A DNA stretch of 64,000 nt from Melieria omissa (GCA_963971225.1 OZ020267.1:120335891-120399890); one strand, 5' to 3'. Counted from the stretch's first letter, positions 47,725-60,381 are shown. The notes: a model not told the origin generated them from the letters alone. Program-made: numbers and translations.

Positions 47725-50700
47725 CTTAATAAAGTTTGAGAAACTCAATAAATATTTTGGAACATGTTGGACGCCAAGTTCCCATTACAACAATGCAACC
47801 CAGTCGATGAATGGGTTAACTTTTGTACAGCACGAGTGAGGCAAAAGTGAAAAGCGGACAACGCAAAATTGGTTTAGAAGTCCACCGTAGGCTAGTGGAG
47901 AAGAGCAGCAGGACCAGCAGCCGGCAGACGCGCATGCAGCCGGACAGACAGGAACGCATGGCGGGCAACGGACAACGTACCGCGTACGTGAGTGCGAGCG
48001 CACAGCGAAATGACCGCCTGAGCTCTGCAGACGCAATGGTTCAGTTAAACCGAATTAAAAGAAATAAAAATTAAAAAAATATACAAAACAAAAAGAAAAA
48101 ATACCGAAACGCCAGCGCTTGAACACACACGAGGACGTTCAATTCCGTGCCGGCGACACGGCCAGACCAGCGCCAACAATTCCCATAAAATACGACGGCA
48201 CATCCGACTCGTTCTATATAAATAAATGCCACACATTTTAAAACTGTTGCCGTTATTGGGCCGTTGTTGGTGCACGCGCGCACGTGCGACGTGCAGTGGG
48301 ATCACCGCGTCTGCGGCAGTGCGGCCAGGAAATTTAAAAGTGCTTAAGGCGGCGGAGACAGCCGCACACACGGTCTTGACACGGACCAATGAAACTTTCG
48401 CAAAGCCAAATAAAATCGCCAGCGTCGTTTATTGGTTTGGCGCAGAGGCGCAGCCTGAATTTCGCCGTGAGGGGCGGTTTTGCTTTTAGTTTATTCCTAA
48501 AAGCGACAAAACCGATTTTTGTAAAAATTTCGGTATACCTAAAATGTCTAAGGTGAACAAAGTCACATGCATTTTGAAAATGAAAATATACAACTAACGT
48601 TTTTTGATCATAAGGGCTTGTATCAAAATTTAATATTTTCCAATACACTTCAACAAAAAATTGTAAAACAAAAAATCATAAGAAATATTTTGTGTCATAT
48701 TTACTAACTCAAATTAGAAAATTGCGTTATAGGAACAAATTTAGAGGTACTTAAGCGGGTTTTACCACGAATTCCCCTTTTTGGCTGCGTCCTCAAATCG
48801 AAGCGCCGAATTTGCAGCGCCTCTAATTGCTGCTGTTTTAAAAATACAGTCAAAAAGTTTTTTCCCGCCGAAGCAGGTCGATGCGAACGAAGCACGTTTT
48901 GATTAAAATTGGCCAGCAAACACTTGAAACGTTTGTTTTGCAATAAACTTTATGAAGAGAAGGAAGGAGGAGGAAAATTCATACTCTGCAATGTCGAGAC
49001 TTGAAACATTAAACACTTCAATGGCTATTCGATCTATTCAAAAGATCGCGAATTCGAACCACCAGCTGCTGTTGTGAAAACCCCTTTTGAACATCTGCAT
49101 CTGGCTCCAGTCGCATCAAAACGAAAACGCCGTTTTTCATTACTTTCTCTCAAAATTAGCAGCAGACAGCACACGTGTTCGCTGCCTGCATAAGCTACCT
49201 TATATTTCTGCGCAGGAAAATGGCCCAATAAACAAAACGCCAAAGTCGTACACAACTCTTCCCGCTAGACACATGAAGCCCATCAAAAGTAAAAGTTGTG
49301 CCCGACCCTTTCGGCTCCAATTTCGGTTGATTGGCGCTTTTCCACCAACACTGGCCGGTGGCCACTAAACGTTCGAACACGGTAATGAGCAGCCGAAGTT
49401 TGCTTTGATGAGGTGCTGCAGCAGCAGAAATATGAGTGCAGCGTTCGGCCGCTTGTCTAACGTCAGCTGCATCGTTCGCAACACCACATGTGGCGGCGAC
49501 AAGCAGCTATCTGCTGTTTACATGGCCCTCGTAGCAACTGCCAATGCGCTTTTGCCGTAGCCAACACAACAACAAAACAGTGGTTCCGAATCAGCATAAT
49601 CGTAATTGCAACTGCCGCCTCATCGGCACCGCCCTTCATCTCACAACGAAATGCTCGTCTAAGCAATAATTGCAGCATTGGGTCGCCGGAATAGCCGCTC
49701 AGCTGCGCTTAGCATCTGCATTGTGTCTAACTGCCAGCCGTGTCTGTGGTGGCGGCGGCGGCCTGCGGTCGCCAGTTTTGCAATCAGCCGGCCGGCCGGC
49801 TGTGTGTCGACTGAATTGGAGCAACCACAGCGGCAATCGTTTGCGCGCGCTGACCAGCAACGGCCGTGGCAACCGACGGCGGCCATCGTCTGTTTTCTCC
49901 AGCACCGACTGCCAATCGCATTTAATCTCAATGCGCCGTCAGCACATTTGCCGGCCGAGTAGCACACATCAGTCTGGGCCCTGCGCTGCGCTCTGCAGCT
50001 GCAGCTGCAGCTACTTGTCACCCGTCATTGGCGATTGCCTTTCGCTTCCTTCGTGCTGGTTTATTGCGAATTTTAATTTTTCAAAATATGCTTTTTTTTT
50101 GTGTGCCGGTGTCTGCAATTAGCGCTTGCGCGGATTTTCATTTTCAGCATCGCTCGCCGCAATTAACACCATTGTGTGCGAAATGAAAACTGCCAGCAAA
50201 GTCAAAAATAACGGTAATGACGACATTTGCCATTATGATGACGACAATGATTACACGAGCCGAACGTTCGTCGAATTTCGCTATTTTCGACTGAAGTACT
50301 TTGACTCTTTTGCTTTCTTCGTTATCGTGTCCTCTTTAGGTTTGTTTTGTTTTGTTTTGTTTTGGGGTCTCGGTGCAGTTGCCCAGAAAATGTGTCTGTC
50401 CTTATTTTTTTGTTAACGATTTTCTTTGGTAATTTAACGTAGCAATAAAGAAGCAAGAAATTGTGAAATACTGGTGAAATACATGAAAATACATGATTCA
50501 GAGTGAAAAGAAAACATTTTCAATGCCAATGGGAGAACGCTGGTATACAAGAATATGAAAAATTCATAAACATTTCATTGAACAAAGTCTTAAAATCAAT
50601 CTTAATGTAAGTGCAACTTCGCGGGTGTCACCAAGGAATCCTATTTGATTCTACTACTGATGTATTGTCTCTTATAACTGCATAACTCAACTGCGCTTTT

Positions 50701-53570
50701 CACCGCATTACCTCATAAACTTTACTTAATTTGTATCTTTTGTTTAAATTTTCGACTTTTGTCGCTCTCCACACAAAAACTTAGACAAGGTTCGATCTGT
50801 TGGTAGGAGGCAACAGTCGTCCCTGATACCAACTCACAACAAATCTGTTACTTGCACCAATTGGTTCTCAATACTGCGTATGCAAAATAGAATTATGAAA
50901 CTTCTAAGCGAGTTTTCCGTTGGCCAAATATATATAAAATTGCAGCCAAAGTGACGGTCGCTTTTCTCTTGCTTCTCTGCTTTGCTGCAGCTGCAGAACT
51001 GAATCAGAAACTTCCTCACAATAACTTTTGCCGCTTTCTTCGGCTCAATGCCACTTACCAGACTACGTGGTTTTGAACTAATTTCGTTTAAATGTGGTGT
51101 ACTCTCGGATCGAAATTTCGCGCAAAACATATTCATTCGACTATTGACAGAATACAAATGACGTCGGTTTTTGCTATTTTCCAGTGTGTTTCAACTTTAA
51201 ATCAAATTAAGAACATCACGAAAAAATAAACTTGCATCACACATGAAATTCGCGCCAACTTCCGTGCACGTGCGAATATGATTTGAAGCACTTTTAATTA
51301 CAGCTTTTATGAAGTTAGCAACTCGTTTGCTGCACCTTTCGAATCAGCATTACGACAAGAAGCCATCAAAACATTCACACACACAAACACACACACACTC
51401 ACTAACACTAACGCAGGCATCGGGAGCCGCTAATTTTGTGCCGTTGCATTCGAAAGGAAAAGTGTGTGTATGTACTTGTCTGCTTCTCAATGGAGACGGC
51501 TGCCTTCACCTTTTGAAGCTTTCAATCACCCAAATTGGAAAACTTGCATAACGCTTGACATGCTCGCGACAGCATGCATGACGCTGGTGCGCTCGCTCGC
51601 GTTGTGAAAACTATCGCATTTAGCATTATTTGCTGCGATGCGCGAAATTTCAATTAAATTTCCCCAAGCGCACTTTTGTTAATGTTGCAGCAAAGCGCCC
51701 GCGTCCGCGCCGCGCCTCGCCAAAAAGTCACTCATACGTCCCGGTGTCGAGTTGGCTGCAAGTGAGGCGCGTTGCACGCTTTTCACGGTCAGTCATGCTG
51801 AAGCGAGGCGCTGCAAAGTCGCCGCGCAAAGCCAGAAATGCAAATGTCGCTTTCATCGTGCTGCCAAAACTAATAACTGTAATTGCGTGTCGCTGCATTT
51901 ACGTATGCGCCGACGACGCATGCACTCACCGTCGGGCATGTGGGCGCGGGCAAGTGCGTTGGTGTGCAGGTTGGGTGCGTTTGCGTGTGTATGTTTTATT
52001 GCATTTTCCCATTAATCTTCAGCGCTCTGCAATCGCCATAAAAAGTATCTCCGCTCGAAACGGGCACTCGCGCTCCTGACGGCACCATGTCGATGTCTGC
52101 GGCAAACGATGATGTCGCTAACTGGCAGAGGTTGCGTAAATGGGCACTTTTCGCGGGATGGAGTAAAATAAAGTGCCGCTTAAGTGCACCTGTGCCGAAC
52201 CGTTGAAGAGCAAAAACCATACAAATGTAAAATGTTGCGAACATTTTAGAGCAACTTGAACGGCGCCAACCTTTAATGCTTTAACATTGTCAGCATGTTT
52301 AATATTTGTTGATCATATTACATACATATGTACATCTTGAATGGATCGCAGTTTAATTTTAGTGGAGTAAAATCATGAATCGATTTTGATTTTAGTTTAC
52401 CCACATACTATACTAACATACGAAATCGGACTAAAACTCTAAAAAGAAATAGCCTTACTGACTAACTGATTCATGATCTCGCCGAGCCCAAACCGAAGCT
52501 TATTACCGATCTTTTTGAAAATAGTCCGATTCAAAAAAGTCTGCACTTATTTTTCAAAATATTTTAAATCAAAACCTGACGGGATTAGCATTGCCTTGTG
52601 GTTTGTATAGAGAAGTGTGAAAACATCATGATTAATGAGTGTTTTGATTAAAAGTTTGGTTACAACACAAATTAGACACGTGTTTCGGGGGGCCTGGGGG
52701 TAAACAGTTAGGTGAGTTAGAGAAACTTGATTTAGTGGCTCTAATTGACTTCAAACTTGGTGAAAGCAATTTTAATGAGAAATAATTAAACACGAATTGA
52801 AAATTTATTTAAATCAAACTCTGACGGAACGAATTAAGAGAAACGTATTTTATTAGTCGCATTAGACTTGAAAAACTACTCCAATTCAGAAAAACCTTAA
52901 AACTTTCAAGTCTGCGCAGATTAACATCTCATGGGTAAAAAAATTGATTAGGTATTTACATAGGAAACATGATTTATAAAGTATATAATATTTTAAGGTG
53001 AGTTAGAAATATTTCAATTTAATTATGAAATTCATGTGTGCAAAGCCGTTGCTAAAAAAAAGTGTTAATTTTTCAAATGCCACTTGATCTAATATATCGA
53101 GTCAGTAAGACGAGGGCGCCGATTAACACATTAGAGACGACGATTTTTTTCGAACACGGTCGACAGGAATGAAATTATATTTTTTTTTCTATTGTACACA
53201 GTAAAACCATTGCCAAATTTATATTTCCTGTACTTTACAGATTTCATTAGATCCAGACAAATCGTATTTCGATGACTAGTTTACTCAGAATAACTGATAA
53301 TTGCACATTACTGTCTTAGAGCCTCGGAAATCCATTGCACACACGGTGCACACACCTTGTTTCAAAGAAATATATGAACTAACAAGCATTTTACATTTGG
53401 TATAATGAAGTCAATGCGGAGAATAACAATTTCTAGTTGAGCTTAACATTAATATATGTATTAATGTTAAATATTAAAGTTGATATGACATAACAAAAAC
53501 ATACATAACTTTACATAAGTCGAGTTCGCATTATCGTGGGAGAGAGATCTGATAGTCTCGTTCTGTAAAG
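47725..53570. other. Non-coding host DNA, no exon recognised
   Basis: No coding exon or transposon end recognised. GC-rich blocks (47820-48440, 49480-50000, 51600-52070) give several overlapping chance frames. A GTGAGT donor-like site at 47989 follows purine-rich, untranslated-exon-like DNA. Simple repeats: a TTTTG run at about 50340-50364 and an AC-rich run near 51370-51400. Confidence 0.4.
50340..50364. repeat. TTTTG pentanucleotide repeat
   Basis: About five TTTTG units in a row. Confidence 0.75.
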
Positions 53571-53574
53571 CCTC

Positions 53575-53848
53575 TTTAAAACCACAGAGCTCGAGTTCTG
53601 AAAAGAACTAGCTCGGGTTTAGATCTCAGAAAGTCTGAACGATTACCGACACAAAAACATTTATTGGTAAAAAGTAGCGAACATATAAAACCTGAAACTG
53701 ATAAACATTGTGAGGATTGCCTTTTTGAACAATGATCGAAAATTAAATATTTATAAACAAAATGAGAATTCGGAATCACATAAATAACAAAATGAAATAA
53801 TACATGAAATAATATCATGAAATAGGGTTGCCTACTGCCGGCGCCACA
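53575..53848 (-). repeat. 3' LTR of the Gypsy element
   Basis: 274 bp, starting TGTGGCGCC on the - strand (53848) and ending GGTTTTAAA (53575). Matches the 5' LTR base for base as far as I can read. It contains the apparent 80-residue frame seen in both LTRs, which is not a gene. Confidence 0.92.
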
Positions 53849-53862
53849 TTATTCTCCCCCAA
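53849..53862 (-). other. Polypurine tract
   Basis: On the - strand GGGGGAGAATAA directly precedes the TGTGGC start of the 3' LTR, the expected place of the plus-strand primer. Confidence 0.75.
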
Positions 53863-53871
53863 GTGACGCAG

Positions 53872-56800
53872 TCACTGATACTTGAGGAATCTTCCTGTTT
53901 TAAATTTTTGCTCGGGCCACTTTTGCTTCTCTACCTTGGGTTCTTCTGTAGACATGTGTGCTACCTTTAGCCGATCCGTGGATACTGTGACCTCTTTTCC
54001 TTTAATGTCCAGCTTGAACGTTTTATTCCCTCTGGATAAGACTCGGTAGGGGCCTTCGAAGGGTGGAGTTAATGGCGGTTTTATAGCATCTATGCGAAGG
54101 AATACATGGGTGCACGTTTCTACATCTTTCTGCATGAAAACCTTAGGTGTGCTATGGTGAAGCGGTTCCGGTACTCTTAGTGACCGCATTATCTGCCGTA
54201 GGTTACCAACGAATTCATGTTCGTTTGTTAACTTATTTGATTGCATGTGTACTACTTCGCCCGGAAGTCGTAACACTTGGCCATACAGCATCTCTGCCGG
54301 TGATGCTCCTATGTCTTCTTTTACGGTGGTACGAAGTCCCAGGAGGACGATCGGCAGTACCTCTTTCCATGTTGACGTGTGATGGCATGTCATTGCCGCT
54401 TTAAGTGATCTATGCCATCTTTCGATCATACCATTACTTTGCGGATGATAAGCGGTCGTATGGAAGTGTTGGCAACCAAGCATTTTGGCAAGTTGTCGAA
54501 AGAGGTGAGACTGAAATTGGCGCCCCTGATCGGTAGTGATACGAGCTGGAACACCGAACCGGGAGATCCATGTGTCGATAAGAGCTTTGGCCACGGTCTC
54601 CGCAGATTGATCGGGAAGTGGAACTGCTTCCGGCCATCGACTAAAACGATCGATTATCGTTAAGATATAGCTGCAATTATCTGATGGAGGAAGAGGGCCC
54701 ACGAGATCGATATGGATGTGCTCGAAACGATTATCCGGCGGCGTAAATTTTTCGAGGCAAGCGCGATTATGTCTTTGTATTTTAAATCGTTGACAAGCGA
54801 TGCAGCGTGCAGTCATGAGTTTTATGTCTTTACGCATGTTTGGCCACACGAATCGTTGAGCAATAAGCTTGGTAGTGCCGCGGACCCCGGGGTGTGAAAT
54901 ATTATGAAGCGACGAGAACACTGTTTGCCGTTGGGTGGCTAGAAGGAATGGTCGAACACGCCCAGTAGATATATCGCAGAAAATCGTCACGGGTGTACCT
55001 GGATATTGTAGCTGTCGTAACTCCAGTGAGGAGTCTTTCTTTGCGTTGATGAGATCGATATCATCTGCTTGTTCTGAAGCCAACTCCTGATAGTTGATGG
55101 TGTTGCGATGTAAAATCTCATCGAGCTCTATACGGGAGAGACAGTCCGCCGGAGTATTTTTATCGCCTTCAATGTGTATAATGTTTGTAGTGAATTGGCC
55201 TATGTAATCTAACTGTCGTGCTTGGCGTGGAGATGCTTTATCTTGCCGCTGCTGAAATGCAAATGTCAGAGGTTTGTGGTCCGTTAACAGAGTGAATTGA
55301 CGTCCCTCCAACATATGTCGGAAATGACGGATGGCTTGGTAAGCGGCCAATAATTCTCGATCGTATGTGCTGTATTTCTTCTGCGCGTCCGCCAGCCGCT
55401 TGGAATAGAATGCCAACGGTTCCGAGTGGCCGTTTACCATTTGATGTAAAGCGGCACCCAGCGAATTATTAGAGGCATCGACGTGCAGTTGCAGTGGAAA
55501 ATTATTACCCGGATGTGCTAACAAGACATAGTTGGCAAGATCTAGCTTACATTTTGCGAAAGCATCCTCGGCGTCTGTATCCCACTCGATGCGAGTGGTA
55601 TCGTTTTTCTTGTTAGATCTAATTAGCTTCTGCAATGGCGTTTGATTTTCCACTGCGTGTGGAATGAATCTGCGGTAGAAATTAATCATCGATAGGAAGC
55701 GTCGCAGCTCTTTTACCATTGTCGGTTTAGGAAAATCTTTTATAGCCTTGACCTTTTCGTGCGTTGGTGAAATGCCCGTTGCGGAAATGTCGTGACCTAA
55801 GAATTTTACCGTCTGCTTTCCAAGTACGCATTTAGATACGTTGATTGTGAGTCCATAATCCCGAAGTCGCTGAAAGACCATTTTAAGATGTTGCATGTGC
55901 TCTTCTTCAGTGCGAGAGGCGATACAGATATCGTCTATATATACAAAAACAAAGTCTAAATCCTTGAGAACCTCATGTATAAATCGTTGAAAGGTTTGGC
56001 CAGCATTACACAGCCCAAATGTCATGAATTTGAATTCGAAAAGTCCGAATGGCGTCGTGATGGCAGTCTTCTTAACGTCGGCGGGCTCGACAGGGATTTG
56101 ATGATATGCTTTTTCCAAATCTAGCGTTGAAAATATTTTTTTATTTTGGAACGTATGTGCAAAGTCCTGTATATGTGGAATGGGGTATCGATCGGGAACT
56201 GTAATGGCGTTTAGACGACGATAATCCCCACAAGGTCTCCAGTCCCCGTTAGGTTTCTTGACGAGGTGTAACGGACTAGCCCAATTACTGCTCGATGGTT
56301 GACATATCCCTTGCTTGACCAAAGCATCAAATTCTTTCTTTGCTACAGCCAGTTTATCGGGTGCTAACCGACGAAATCGTTCGTGGATTGGTGGACCTGT
56401 AGTAACGATGTGGTGTGTAATACCGGCGCGCCGTTGGTTCTCTCGCAACGTTGGTTTCGTGATGTCGATGTATTGGCGAAGTAACTCTGCGTATTGATTG
56501 GAGAAGTTGATCGTTGAAATCTTTTCGTTACTAGCCTGCGTTACTTCGGCTATGATGAAGTTGTTCGTTTGCGGGTCAACAATCCTTCGGTTAGCTATGT
56601 CGATTGTCAACCCAAAATGTTTTAAGAAGTCGGCTCCTATGATGGAGCGATTGACGTCGGCGATGATGAATTGCCATCGGAATTTTCGTTTCAAACCCAA
56701 ATCTAATTCTAAAGTTTTTGTTCCGTGAGTGCGAATTTTACATCCGTTTGCAGCAAATAGTTGAAGAGCACTTGCTTGTGCGAATGTTGTTCCATGATCG

Positions 56801-56991
56801 ATAGGTGAACATCTGATTAGCGAGATATCGGCTCCCGTATCAATTAAAAAAGGTTGGTTGCTGCTGGAGTCTTTAACGAACAAGCGGCAAGAGAGTGATG
56901 TTATTCGTGCTCCAGCCTCGCTTGCCCTTAGAGCTTGCTCGTCTATTCGTTTTTTCTTTTGGCGTTCGTCCACGTGCACGGTTGGCGGCAT
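53872..56991 (-). CDS. pol: Gypsy pol polyprotein (PR-RT-RH-IN)
   Basis: 1039 codons, uninterrupted. Aspartic protease with DTGAD at residues 51-55; reverse transcriptase with [13 protein letters not shown] and YIDD at 351-354; RNase H with Asp505, Glu546 and Asp571; integrase with an H696/H700/C730/C733 zinc site and catalytic Asp762, Asp821 and Glu857 (35 residues between the last two). All key residues are present, so the enzyme set appears intact. The reading frame overlaps the end of gag by about 49 nt in a -1 register, so expression as a gag-pol fusion by -1 frameshifting is likely; the ATG at 56991 need not be the true start. No envelope gene follows. Confidence 0.95.
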   Translation of the reverse strand: MPPTVHVDERQKKKRIDEQALRASEAGARITSLSCRLFVKDSSSNQPFLIDTGADISLIRCSPIDHGTTFAQASALQLFAANGCKIRTHGTKTLELDLGLKRKFRWQFIIADVNRSIIGADFLKHFGLTIDIANRRIVDPQTNNFIIAEVTQASNEKISTINFSNQYAELLRQYIDITKPTLRENQRRAGITHHIVTTGPPIHERFRRLAPDKLAVAKKEFDALVKQGICQPSSSNWASPLHLVKKPNGDWRPCGDYRRLNAITVPDRYPIPHIQDFAHTFQNKKIFSTLDLEKAYHQIPVEPADVKKTAITTPFGLFEFKFMTFGLCNAGQTFQRFIHEVLKDLDFVFVYIDDICIASRTEEEHMQHLKMVFQRLRDYGLTINVSKCVLGKQTVKFLGHDISATGISPTHEKVKAIKDFPKPTMVKELRRFLSMINFYRRFIPHAVENQTPLQKLIRSNKKNDTTRIEWDTDAEDAFAKCKLDLANYVLLAHPGNNFPLQLHVDASNNSLGAALHQMVNGHSEPLAFYSKRLADAQKKYSTYDRELLAAYQAIRHFRHMLEGRQFTLLTDHKPLTFAFQQRQDKASPRQARQLDYIGQFTTNIIHIEGDKNTPADCLSRIELDEILHRNTINYQELASEQADDIDLINAKKDSSLELRQLQYPGTPVTIFCDISTGRVRPFLLATQRQTVFSSLHNISHPGVRGTTKLIAQRFVWPNMRKDIKLMTARCIACQRFKIQRHNRACLEKFTPPDNRFEHIHIDLVGPLPPSDNCSYILTIIDRFSRWPEAVPLPDQSAETVAKALIDTWISRFGVPARITTDQGRQFQSHLFRQLAKMLGCQHFHTTAYHPQSNGMIERWHRSLKAAMTCHHTSTWKEVLPIVLLGLRTTVKEDIGASPAEMLYGQVLRLPGEVVHMQSNKLTNEHEFVGNLRQIMRSLRVPEPLHHSTPKVFMQKDVETCTHVFLRIDAIKPPLTPPFEGPYRVLSRGNKTFKLDIKGKEVTVSTDRLKVAHMSTEEPKVEKQKWPEQKFKTGRFLKYQ

Positions 56992-57674
56992 TTCTTGGCT
57001 TCCTTACCGAACGTCTGATGATACCAGCACATTAACTCGCTCCGTTGCGGGTTGAAGATTTTTCCAAGCTTGCGATTTAGGCTAGCCACTTCGTTCTGCA
57101 ACTCGCTGATAGCTTCTTGTGAAGACTTCTCGCTCACCTCGTGTACGGAACCTTCATTGCGATGTGCTTCTAAAACTGCATCAGCGATGGAGGCTAATTT
57201 TTCGAGCGGGGCCTCAATCGTGGCCAGGCATCCTTGAACACTTGCTGGTAGCCGTTGCAGCCACAACATCTTAAGCATGCGGTCGTTCTCGAAACCGATG
57301 CTGACGTTGCGTAACTCACCGAGTAGGTGTGACGGTTTGCCATCACCCAGCTGTATACCAGCCACATATTTTTGCAGCCGGGTCGTGTCAGTCTCACAAA
57401 ATTGTTTCACCAAGGCTTCTTTTACTGCCTCAAATTTACCACTGGTCGGCGGGTTGGTAATTGTGTCGCGAATATGTGCCAATAGGCTAGTGTCCAACGC
57501 GGCGATAATAGTCGAAAACTTCGTTTCGTCGCTCGACACACGATTCGCGCGAAACCAATGGTCTAATTGTACGAACCATAGCGGAAAGTCTGTTTTGTAA
57601 ACCGGGGGCATGGGTAGGCGAATTGCTGCTACCGTGCCCGAGTGCGACACCACTTCACTATTCATTATGTTCAC
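56943..57674 (-). CDS. gag: Gypsy gag protein
   Basis: 243 codons starting at the ATG at 57674, 30 nt into the internal region. The N-terminal part ([20 protein letters not shown]) resembles the capsid domain of insect Gypsy elements. Near the end is [18 protein letters not shown], a C-x2-H-x9-C-x3-C zinc motif (residues 216-233) of the CHCC type reported for CsRn1-clade elements, instead of the usual CCHC knuckle. The frame overlaps pol. Intact, short for a Gypsy gag. Confidence 0.9.
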   Translation of the reverse strand: MNIMNSEVVSHSGTVAAIRLPMPPVYKTDFPLWFVQLDHWFRANRVSSDETKFSTIIAALDTSLLAHIRDTITNPPTSGKFEAVKEALVKQFCETDTTRLQKYVAGIQLGDGKPSHLLGELRNVSIGFENDRMLKMLWLQRLPASVQGCLATIEAPLEKLASIADAVLEAHRNEGSVHEVSEKSSQEAISELQNEVASLNRKLGKIFNPQRSELMCWYHQTFGKEAKKCRQPCTWTNAKRKNE

Positions 57675-57688
57675 TCGCGCGCGTACTT

Positions 57689-57703
57689 ACGTCGGGGTCA
57701 CCA
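57689..57703 (-). other. Primer-binding site, tRNA-Trp
   Basis: One base after the 5' LTR the - strand reads TGGTGACCCCGACGT, complementary to the 3' end of eukaryotic tRNA-Trp including CCA. tRNA-Trp priming is a known trait of CsRn1-type elements. Confidence 0.8.
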
Positions 57704-57704
57704 C

Positions 57705-57978
57705 TTTAAAACCACAGAGCTCGAGTTCTGAAAAGAACTAGCTCGGGTTTAGATCTCAGAAAGTCTGAACGATTACCGACACAAAAACATTTATTGGTAA
57801 AAAGTAGCGAACATATAAAACCTGAAACTGATAAACATTGTGAGGATTGCCTTTTTGAACAATGATCGAAAATTAAATATTTATAAACAAAATGAGAATT
57901 CGGAATCACATAAATAACAAAATGAAATAATACATGAAATAATATCATGAAATAGGGTTGCCTACTGCCGGCGCCACA
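57705..57978 (-). repeat. 5' LTR of the Gypsy element
   Basis: 274 bp, same sequence as the copy at 53575-53848. Precedes the primer-binding site in - strand orientation. Confidence 0.92.
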
Positions 57979-57982
57979 CCTC

Positions 57983-58600
57983 CTTTCAAAATTGGGTTTG
58001 CTTTTGAAGGGATGAAATTTCTTCGTTCATATGCGTTTTTAGTCTCTCCAGGTGGGCTCTGGTTTATTTCTTGATGGCACTTTCAACTGTCTCCATTTGG
58101 AGATTGCGGGAGAATTAAAAATACCTCTTAGCACTGTGTTTGAAATAGAATGCGAAATTTTCACGCCGTTTAGGTAAAGCGGAAGATATTGGACTCTTTT
58201 ATTGGAGTATACAACATTTATTGTTTTGCTGCTGTTAATTGAGATACGCCACGATATTGCCCAGTTGTAGAACTCGTTGACGGCTTTTTGTATGATAACG
58301 TTTCCTTCCTCAGTTTGGCCGATAGCTATGAGGGCAGTGTCATCTGCGAATGTAGCTGTTTTTCAGGTTTGGCAGACAGGAATATCGCACGTAAAAAGAA
58401 GCTATAAGAGCGACCCCACACAAGGAATGTGATATAGCAGCTTTAGTCTTTTCAAGTTTGGAATACTCTTTGGTTTGTTTAACGCGAAAATATCTTAGTA
58501 ATGTCTATGTAGTATCTGTTCCATTTTTATTAGCAAGCCAGTATGCCACACTTTATCGAAGGAAAGAACATAGACAAATGCTTAATCTCTGAAACGCACT
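57983..58600 (-). pseudogene. Non-LTR (LINE) reverse transcriptase fragment
   Basis: On the - strand the sequence encodes SFDKVWHTGLLIKM, then decayed sequence with VGSLL and CDIPVCQT, then TATFADDTALIAIGQTEEGN and EFYNWAISWRISINSSKT. These correspond to the AFDKVWH and FADD blocks of Jockey/CR1-type reverse transcriptase. There are several stops and frame changes. The Gypsy element abuts its 3' side, so it may have inserted into this older LINE; I could not follow LINE coding sequence on the far side at 53570. Confidence 0.75.
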
Positions 58601-59425
58601 TCAATTGCTTCACAGATAATCTGTTTTAAAAAGCCTCTGAATGCATTAAAGTTGCAATAACTTATAAGTGGGTGGCTCCGGTATGTAGGCAAATCCTTCG
58701 CCTGTTAGGTTGGTTCAACATCGGTTGCACCATCGGTTGGTTTAGGCAGCTATTTCCTGGAATCTGTGTACATACAGACATATGACACCGTTCACATTTT
58801 CATGCATGGAGTGTGCAGCTGGAGCTTGAGCACTCAAAGCTTGTTTCTGTTCGTATTCTATGTGTCATCCATAACACGCTGGATTTTGCATTGACAAAGC
58901 AAATTCACCACCCGTGCAATGAACAAAAACAGCATCCGAAAACTCGCAACAAAAAAGCATTTGTAATTGCCATGTCGCATTTGTAAAGCTGACGCTGGCA
59001 AAAACGTAGCGACAACCCAGTGCGCTCTCCAATGAAGTATTACAACACAACTGGCAGTCGCCATACAAGCGCACACAGGCATATACACACAGACACAGGA
59101 CAGACAATGGCCATGCAACGAGTGGGCGCAAAAAGTGAAGCGGCATCGAAACAAAGCGAAGCAGCGGCCAGCAAAGCAGTGCAACAAGTAACGAGCGGAG
59201 GCGGACAAAATGGCCAACTGCAGCTCATTTAATGTCGACTAAGCAAGTAGGAAAACCCCTAAACTATGACAAAGTGAGCCGGGCAATAAGGAAAAGAATT
59301 CAAACCAAACTGAAACCAAGCAATAAAATCTTTGCGGCTGCGGCTCTGGTTGCAGAAATACAGAAATACGCTCAGCAGCGTCAAAGCTGACTCGTGATGC
59401 AACAATCACACTCACACATACACAT
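58601..59425. other. Non-coding host DNA between transposons
   Basis: No exon recognised. Contains a CATCGGTTG direct repeat near 58725-58745. Probably Fas3 intron or 5' DNA. Confidence 0.4.
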
Positions 59426-59619
59426 GTATGTAGTAGGCATCGCAATCCCGGGATCCCGGGATCCCGGACTTGTTCCAGTCCCGAAAATCCCGGGATTCAA
59501 ATCTTTTAATCCCGGGATTTTCGGGATTGCAAAAGATGCTTCAAAGTTCAAATGAAATAAATTTAAAAGCACAAAAACCCAATTCCTTATCTGACGGAGG
59601 AGGGAGGGGATAGATGGCG

Positions 59620-59797
59620 TCTTTTGCAAAAGGCTTATAATTATTTACTAAGCATTCAACCAACAAGTATTGAATCTGAAGAATGTTTCTCTTCAGCACG
59701 GTTTATTTGCAATAAATTTCGCTCTAGATTAGAGGGCAAAACATTTAATGCCTTAGTATTTTTAAGATCTCAGTTTTTAGTTAATCACAACGCTTAA
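59620..59797 (+). pseudogene. hAT transposase C-terminal fragment
   Basis: The + frame reads AYNYLLSIQPTSIESEECFS, SARFICNKFRSRLEGKTF and NALVFLRSQFLVNHNA before a stop at about 59795. This is the C-terminal dimerisation segment of hAT transposases (pattern P-T-S-x-x-S-E-R/E-x-F-S, followed by R-x-R-L and a final LxFL). The catalytic core and the zinc-finger N-terminus are missing. It lies in the left part of the hAT-ended element, consistent with internal deletion. Confidence 0.8.
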
Positions 59798-59834
59798 CTT
59801 TTTTATCGAAATAATCGAAGTAAAACTAAAAGTA

Positions 59835-60381
59835 TCAGGTGTACAAGTAGAAAACCGCCGTTTTCCACTGGGTGGTGCCACCTTTGGAAATCGGTGAGAG
59901 AATTCCGATCAGAAACATCACATGGCAAGCTAAGATATCGGTTAACAACTCCACATCATCTCGCTTGTTTATTCTTATTGTCCATTTTTTGTTGGTGCGT
60001 GAAGATGTCGAAATTTGAACCGAATAAGCGTCATTTGCGGGAGATTTTGCTTTTCGCGTTTCATTCGAAAAAATCTGCAGCTGAAGAGCGTCGAATGATT
60101 GTAGCAACTTATAGTGAGTCGTGTATCAGTGAAAGAACGTGTCGAGAATGGTTCGTGAAATTCAAAAATGGTGATTATGACGTGAAAGACAAGGATCGGC
60201 CGGGTCCCGTGAAAAAGTTTGAAGATGCAGCTTTGGAGACTCTGTTGGATGAAGATTCTTGTCAGACGCAACAAGAACTCGCGGATTCTTTGGGTGTGAC
60301 TCAGCAATCCATTTCCCTTGCTATACGCAATAAAGCCTCAAATTATGAAAAAAAACGGCGGGTTTCTACTTGTACACCCAA
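59835..60381 (+). mobile_element. Mos1-like mariner deletion derivative (547 bp)
   Basis: Flanked by TA (59833-59834 and 60382-60383). Ends TCAGGTGTACAAGTAG and TTGGGTGTACAAGTAG followed by a shared CCGCCGTTTT; the first is almost the Mos1 terminus as I recall it. It keeps both ends and the 5' coding part and has lost the rest. Inserted in the hAT element, hence younger than it. Confidence 0.9.
60005..60381 (+). pseudogene. mariner transposase N-terminal DNA-binding domain
   Basis: Starting at the ATG at 60005, which is the usual mariner start (MSKFEPNKRHLREILLFAFH), the open frame encodes the two helix-turn-helix motifs: first SERTCREWFVKFKNGDYDVK, then the linker and LLDEDSCQTQQELADSLGVT with QQSIS. 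After about 110 residues it departs from the family at the deletion junction and runs through the right end into flanking hAT DNA (stop at 60491-60493). All three catalytic Asp are absent. If translated it would be a DNA-binding fragment without activity. Confidence 0.85.

Larger units (their letters stand above)
53575..57978 (-). mobile_element. Ty3/Gypsy LTR retrotransposon, CsRn1 type, complete
   Basis: A 4404-bp element on the - strand with two 274-bp LTRs that I find identical by eye, gag, pol and no env. The flanks carry a 4-bp duplication CCTC (53571-53574 and 57979-57982). Placement in the CsRn1/Kabuki clade rests on two features: a primer-binding site complementary to the 3' end of tRNA-Trp and a CHCC-type zinc motif at the gag end. 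Open frames and identical LTRs imply a recent insertion. Confidence 0.93.

Noticed and set aside
49040..49075. tRNA B-box-like GGTTCGAATTC on the - strand
   Set aside because: No A box, acceptor stem or cloverleaf around it.
53576..53818. 80-residue open frame repeated at 57706-57948
   Set aside because: It lies entirely in the two LTRs, which are identical by eye; the repeat explains it, and the frame has no known domain.
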